Assembly (NCBI GenBank): GCA_046160345.1
Contig: JBJXGO010000064.1
Span: forward strand, 1 to 10,425
DNA from: M3007 sp046160345
Lineage (GTDB): Bacteria > Bacteroidota > Bacteroidia > Chitinophagales > Saprospiraceae
Length of the DNA: 10,425 nt
Reading direction: 5' to 3'
Below are positions 6,736 to 10,425 of the stretch, piece by piece (the stretch's first letter is position 1; each line of letters begins with the position of its first letter). The notes beneath the pieces are model-generated. The model did not search any database. It saw only the letters and a program-made list of their open reading frames with translations, and was not told the DNA's origin. The position numbers and the translations under genes are program-made.

Positions 6736-8070
6736 ATGGCAAACAACCCTACATCCTTTTTACCCGCCGACCTCGACCTGCTCGCTCAATTGGTCGAAAA
6801 CGAAAAATGCGCCCTCATTTTGGGCCCGCTCGCTTCCTGTGGCGCTGACGGGCGACCACTTCGCCACGCGCTCGCCCAAGAAATTGCCGACGAATTTTTC
6901 AAAAAAACAGGCCGACGCCTGCCCGATGAAAACGATCTGTCCCTCGTCTGTACGGCATTTATGCAGCTGCCCAACATGGCGCGAACCTCGCTCGAGATCA
7001 TCGTCCGCGATTTTTACAAAAAACATCCTGAGCCTTCCCTGCTATTGAGCGTGGCCGCGCAACTTCCCTTCCGGCTCATTTTCACCGCGGCGCACGATGA
7101 AAATTTGCAAACCGCCTTTTTGCAGGAACGAAAACGTCAGGAACGCAGCGGTTTTTACCGTTTTTCAAAAACACAGCTGGACGATTACGACCACACGCCA
7201 GAAGGCCAAAGCTATATCTATCAACTCTTTGGCCGAACCGCCGACAAGCCCGACGGCTCCATGGTGCTGACCATCGCCGACCAGCTGGCGTTCATGGATT
7301 CGATACAAGGTCCGGGCAAAGAAACGCATTTGCCAGCCGGCCTGCGCCGGGCCATGCAGGAATGCGAGGCGATGCTTTTCCTTGGCTTTGATTTTGAAAA
7401 CTGGTATTTGAAGGTCCTTTTCCACATCCTCAAATTTTCAGAAAAAGCGAAGTTTGTATTCGGCTTGCCTGAAGGCCGTTCGGCAGTGCTGAATGAAGCG
7501 ACCGCCGAGTTTTTTAGCCATCAGTACAAGTTTTCATTTCTCGCCGACCAACCGCTCGAACTGCTGGAAGGACTCCGACAGCGTATTGATTCGGGCACTG
7601 CGCATACTTCGCCAAGCGAATCCGAACTGCGCCCACTGGTATTTCTGCACGCGCAAAACGAAACAGACGAAGCAATACTCGAGCGCATTGACAAACAATT
7701 GGCCGCCGCAAAACGCGCGCACGGTCTCCGTTCGCAGAGCATTCACGACTTTGAAGCGGGCGACACCGCAGCCATTCATTTGAAAAGGATCGCGTCTGCC
7801 TCGGTCATTGTAGTGCTGCTTTCTGCTGATTTTGTGGCAGATGAGGGGCTGATGGATCTGACTCAAAAAGCCCTTGCGCTACAATCAAGTTCGGTGGTTG
7901 TGGCAGCCGTTTATGCCCGCGAGGTGCTCGGCGCCACGGATCTGTTCAAAAACAAAGCCCCCGTTTTTCCCGCCGAAACCGTCCCGCTCAGCTTGATGCC
8001 AGAAGATGTGGGCGCAAAAATGGTGGCCGAAATGCTCGTAAAACTCATCGAAACCCTCCCCAAACCATGA
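6736..8070 (+). CDS. SIR2-like/TIR-like fusion protein, candidate defence effector or adaptor
   Basis: This 444-residue cytoplasmic protein has two parts. Residues 20-285 follow the order of motifs of SIR2-like (SIR2_2 type) domains: CALILGPLAS (25-34, where a GxGxS dinucleotide loop is expected), RLIFTAAHD (113-121, in place of TTNxD), IYQLFGR (161-167, in place of HG), SMVLTIADQLAFM (175-187) and AMLFLGFDFENWYLK (212-226). The expected catalytic Asn and His are Ala119 and Phe165. Residues 298-440 look like a TIR-like flavodoxin fold: LVFLHAQNETD (301-311), HDFEAGD (337-343), ASVIVVLLSADFVADE (355-370) and a helix GLMDLTQKAL. No Glu is found where NADase TIR domains carry theirs. Active relatives cleave NAD+ upon phage infection. 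ATG 6736 is chosen over TTG 6730, with no Shine-Dalgarno sequence. It overlaps the ATPase gene by ATGA. Domain calls are by eye. Confidence 0.72.
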   Translation: MANNPTSFLPADLDLLAQLVENEKCALILGPLASCGADGRPLRHALAQEIADEFFKKTGRRLPDENDLSLVCTAFMQLPNMARTSLEIIVRDFYKKHPEPSLLLSVAAQLPFRLIFTAAHDENLQTAFLQERKRQERSGFYRFSKTQLDDYDHTPEGQSYIYQLFGRTADKPDGSMVLTIADQLAFMDSIQGPGKETHLPAGLRRAMQECEAMLFLGFDFENWYLKVLFHILKFSEKAKFVFGLPEGRSAVLNEATAEFFSHQYKFSFLADQPLELLEGLRQRIDSGTAHTSPSESELRPLVFLHAQNETDEAILERIDKQLAAAKRAHGLRSQSIHDFEAGDTAAIHLKRIASASVIVVLLSADFVADEGLMDLTQKALALQSSSVVVAAVYAREVLGATDLFKNKAPVFPAETVPLSLMPEDVGAKMVAEMLVKLIETLPKP

Positions 8071-9845
8071 GCCAGACGACCCAACTCCGCAACCGCTACC
8101 CCGGCCTCGCCTCCTTCACGACGGCGGATAAAGACCTCTTTTTTGGCCGGAAACAGGAAACCCGCGAGCTCGCCAACCTCCTCTCGGTCGAGCGGACGGT
8201 CGTGCTTTTTTCGGCTTCCGGCCTTGGGAAAACCTCTCTTTTGCAGGCGGGCGTGATGCCGCTTTTGTACGGCCAATTGATGGTGCCGGTGCCCATTCGT
8301 TTTGGTACGGCGGCACTTTTGCCCGAGCAGCATTTCAGCATCCAACTCGACGCGGCACACCGCCGTTTCTCCCGCGCCGACGACACTAAAGCCAGCGACA
8401 GCTCTGCCCGCGAGAGTTTTTGGGCGCAAATCGCGCGACAGCCATTTGGCCAGGCCCCCGCGTTGTTCACCCCGCTTTTTATTTTTGACCAGTTCGAGGA
8501 GCTTTTCACGCTCTATCCCGAACGCGAAAAACGCGCCCGTTTCGTAGCAGAATTGGCCGATATTATCCAGGAACGCATCCCTGCCGCGTTGCGCAGCCAG
8601 ATCCTTGAAGGCCTCGACCGGGGCAGCATCAGCTCGGAAGCCGCCGCCGCGCTTGAAAAAGCGCCGCCGATGAAGTTCATTTTCAGTATCCGCTCGGATA
8701 TGCTGCACTTCATGGATGAGTTGAGCGAGGCCATCCCGTACATTTTGCGCTCACGATTCCAACTTTTTGGCTTGGGCCAGGCGCAGGCGACCGAGGCGCT
8801 GGTGGCCCCGGCGGGTAAGATGGGAGAGGGTTTTCAGAGCCGCCGCTTTGGCTACTCGGCGGAAGCGCAGACTGAGATCCTGGAGGTTTTGGGCAAAAAA
8901 GGCGAGGTCGAGTCGTTCCAGTTGCAGGCGGTCTGTCAGGCGATCGAGGAAAAGATCATCCGTTCGGCGCGGCAGAAATTTGACGCGACCGAACTTTTGG
9001 AAAAAAATACGGAGGGTCTGCCGTTGGTTGCGCCCGATTTTTATGGGGGACGGGAGGGGCTCGACGCGATTTTGGATGAAAGTTATAATCGCCGCCTCGA
9101 CCACTTGGAAGAGATTGAACCCAGTTGGCCCACGATAGCCCGTCGCCTCCTCGAAGACGCGCTCGTGACACCCAACGACCGCCGCCAATCCGTGGACCGC
9201 GAGGTGCTTTTGCTGAGCCCCGGCGTTTCGCCTGTTTTACTCGATGAACTTGAAAAGCAACGCCTTGTGCGCAAAGAGCCACGCCTGGACTCGTTTTATT
9301 ACGAGATCAGCCACGATACCTGGCTCAAACCCGTCTTGAACAGCCGAAAGCTACGGCTGGAGGCGGAGGAAAAGGAAGCGGAGCGGGTAGCTGCCGAGGA
9401 GGCACAACGGCGGGTAAAAGAGTCTGAGGAACAAGCTGCGGCAGAAAAGCGGCGAGCGGAGGAAGCCGAACGCCTGCAAAAACTGGCCGAAAGCGAAAAA
9501 AAGAAAGCCCAAAAAATGATGTTTTTGGCGATTGGTTTGGCGGGTCTGGCGAGCCTGGCGACACTGGGGGCGGGGCTTATGTACGACCGCAGCGAAAAAA
9601 GCAGCTACGACGCCAAGGAAGCCCAAAAGCAAGCCGAAATCGCACTCGATACCGCCAATGTCCGGCTCAATGCTTTGCTGCAAGAAAAAGCCAAAACCGC
9701 TGAAAGCCGAGGCGACAGTTTTTTCCAAAATCTCGAATACGGCGCGGCAAAATATGAGTACGAACTAGCCTTGAAGTTACAACCCGAAAACACGGGGCTG
9801 CCTGTCAAAATCCAGAACTGCAAGCGCAAACTCAACCAAAAATAA
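8067..9845 (+). CDS. nSTAND-type ATPase with coiled coil, membrane helix and short TPR-like tail
   Basis: This 592-residue STAND-superfamily switch ATPase matches the nSTAND1 pattern. YPGLASFTTADKDLFFGR (11-28) is the entry motif, and SASGLGKTS (49-57) is the Walker A loop with Ser in place of the first Gly. LFIFDQFEELF (137-147) is Walker B with the DQFEEL signature, and FIFSIRSD (204-211) is the sensor-type strand. A winged-helix end at about 385-425 includes FYYEISHDTWLKPV. Then come a charged Glu/Lys/Ala coiled coil (about 428-483), one hydrophobic helix (484-506) and a coiled-coil/TPR-like tail (about 515-590, SFFQNLEYGAAKYEYELALK). The KKKAQK preceding the helix puts the ATPase inside the cell and the tail outside. 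STAND proteins sense a trigger, oligomerise with ATP and switch on an effector, here presumably the overlapping SIR2/TIR protein. Large C-terminal sensor repeats are absent. Confidence 0.82.
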   Translation: MSQTTQLRNRYPGLASFTTADKDLFFGRKQETRELANLLSVERTVVLFSASGLGKTSLLQAGVMPLLYGQLMVPVPIRFGTAALLPEQHFSIQLDAAHRRFSRADDTKASDSSARESFWAQIARQPFGQAPALFTPLFIFDQFEELFTLYPEREKRARFVAELADIIQERIPAALRSQILEGLDRGSISSEAAAALEKAPPMKFIFSIRSDMLHFMDELSEAIPYILRSRFQLFGLGQAQATEALVAPAGKMGEGFQSRRFGYSAEAQTEILEVLGKKGEVESFQLQAVCQAIEEKIIRSARQKFDATELLEKNTEGLPLVAPDFYGGREGLDAILDESYNRRLDHLEEIEPSWPTIARRLLEDALVTPNDRRQSVDREVLLLSPGVSPVLLDELEKQRLVRKEPRLDSFYYEISHDTWLKPVLNSRKLRLEAEEKEAERVAAEEAQRRVKESEEQAAAEKRRAEEAERLQKLAESEKKKAQKMMFLAIGLAGLASLATLGAGLMYDRSEKSSYDAKEAQKQAEIALDTANVRLNALLQEKAKTAESRGDSFFQNLEYGAAKYEYELALKLQPENTGLPVKIQNCKRKLNQK

Positions 9846-9851
9846 CGCAAT

Positions 9852-10425
9852 ATGGATACTTTGCAAACGCATTTTCAGAACATCCAGCAAATATTCCGAC
9901 AAGGGAAGGCCGACGCGTGGCAGGCGGTCAACGCCCATGCCTTGCTTGTCAATTGGCAAATCGGTGCGTATTTGTCGCAACGCCTGACGGAGAGCGTTTA
10001 TGGCGACAGGGTGGTGAGCAGCCTTGCGGAATGGCTGGTACAAAAAGAGCCGAACCTGAAGGGTTGCGACCGCCGAAGCCTTTATCGGATGCGCGTGTTT
10101 TTTGAAACATGGTACGCTGCCGATTGGTCTTTGCTGCCGGAAACTTTTCAAGACAGCCAAACATTAGAAGTCAACTTGTACGCTACGCCAGAACAAAAGA
10201 TTGTGGCGACAGCGTCACCACAATCTTTGCCGAGTATCCCGCCAATCCTGCTTCGGATAAGTTGGAGCCAGCATATTGACCTGCTTTCCAGCTGCACGAG
10301 TCACGAGGAACGGCTGTTTTACCTTGTGTTGGCTATCAAGGACAGATACGATGTCCGGGAATTGCGCCGTCAAATCAAATCCGCCCTTTTCGAGCGTCAA
10401 ATGCTTTCAAAACAAACGCTCATCC
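9852..10425 (+). CDS. DUF1016/YhcG-type protein, N-terminal domain (runs off the window)
   Basis: An ATG 6 bases after the ATPase stop opens a frame of 191 codons that continues past the window end. The translation fits the DUF1016 N-terminal domain (YhcG_N): DAWQAVNAHALLVNWQIGAYL (about 21-41), VYGDRVVSSLAEWL (49-62), SLYRMRVFFETW (76-87), ISWSQHIDLL (135-144) and ERLFYLVLAIKDRYDVRELRRQI (152-174), then LFERQML. In complete members this is followed by a PD-(D/E)XK nuclease domain of about 150-200 residues, which would lie beyond the window. The family is common near restriction-modification and mobile loci. Close spacing suggests co-transcription with the SIR2/nSTAND pair, though it may be an unrelated neighbour. 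A linker of about 35 residues before ISWSQH (about 98-134) contains a strong DNA hairpin (10196-10228). Confidence 0.8.
   Translation, partial: MDTLQTHFQNIQQIFRQGKADAWQAVNAHALLVNWQIGAYLSQRLTESVYGDRVVSSLAEWLVQKEPNLKGCDRRSLYRMRVFFETWYAADWSLLPETFQDSQTLEVNLYATPEQKIVATASPQSLPSIPPILLRISWSQHIDLLSSCTSHEERLFYLVLAIKDRYDVRELRRQIKSALFERQMLSKQTLI
10196..10228. repeat. Strong hairpin inside the DUF1016 coding sequence
   Basis: AAAGATTGTGGCGAC (10196-10210) and GTCACCACAATCTTT (10214-10228) are inverted copies with one mismatch in 15 and a 3-base loop. The hairpin is in frame and encodes roughly KIVATASPQSL in the variable linker of the DUF1016 N-terminal domain. No T-run follows, so it is not a terminator. 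Confidence 0.7.

Noticed and set aside
7911..8708. A 265-codon open frame on the minus strand across the SIR2/TIR-ATPase junction
   Set aside because: It is antisense to two well-supported genes in GC-rich sequence. Its translation is dominated by Arg, Gly and Ala with no motif, as expected of a shadow frame.
8751..9728. Several minus-strand frames of 100-145 codons opposite the nSTAND ATPase
   Set aside because: All lie within a confident coding region, have low-complexity or phenylalanine-rich translations opposite the coiled-coil codons, and show no start context.
1..10425. CRISPR arrays, tRNA or rRNA genes
   Set aside because: No regularly spaced repeats, tRNA-like cloverleaf or rRNA signature was found by reading both strands.

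Overview
The window looks like chromosomal DNA from a member of the Bacteroidota. The signs are a Bacteroidota-style -7 promoter element (TACCTTTG), AT-rich start regions with almost no Shine-Dalgarno sequences, a Bacteroidetes-type S9B dipeptidyl peptidase, and a perfect AAACCTCGTAGGTTTT palindrome. A Saprospiraceae-like host (Haliscomenobacter/Lewinella type) is my best guess; it is inferred from style, not proven.

Left region (1-1220, minus strand, clearly AT-richer than the rest): the start of a lipoprotein gene (1-158) and a small one-helix membrane protein (384-1169). Between them lies a long imperfect inverted repeat (187-379). It begins 6 bases after one stop and ends 29 bases before the next start. 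This layout, gene / structured recombination-site-like element / gene, resembles an integron cassette junction (attC-like).

Middle region (1363-6392, minus strand): three co-directional genes, read in the order TPR-GT-C membrane glycosyltransferase (4596-6392), cytoplasmic esterase (3709-4479), secreted dipeptidyl peptidase IV (1451-3667). A hairpin plus U8 tract at 1363-1396 probably ends transcription. This is ordinary housekeeping or accessory metabolism. Only the esterase-DPP4 gap (41 bases) is short enough to suggest co-transcription strongly.

Divergent intergenic region (6393-6735): a nested double palindrome (6453-6560) that looks like a mobile or dispersed repeat, followed by a Bacteroidota promoter at 6652-6679.

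Right region (6736-10425, plus strand): the most interesting part. A SIR2-like + TIR-like fusion protein overlaps by ATGA with an nSTAND ATPase that ends in a coiled coil, one membrane helix and a short TPR-like tail. Six bases later begins a DUF1016/YhcG-type protein (N-terminal domain only, cut by the window edge). SIR2, TIR and STAND modules are all known from bacterial antiphage and abortive-infection systems, so this reads as a candidate conflict or defence operon. Unusually, the signature catalytic residues of the SIR2 part, and probably of the TIR part, appear to be missing. The fusion may therefore be a pseudo-enzyme adaptor or a diverged effector.
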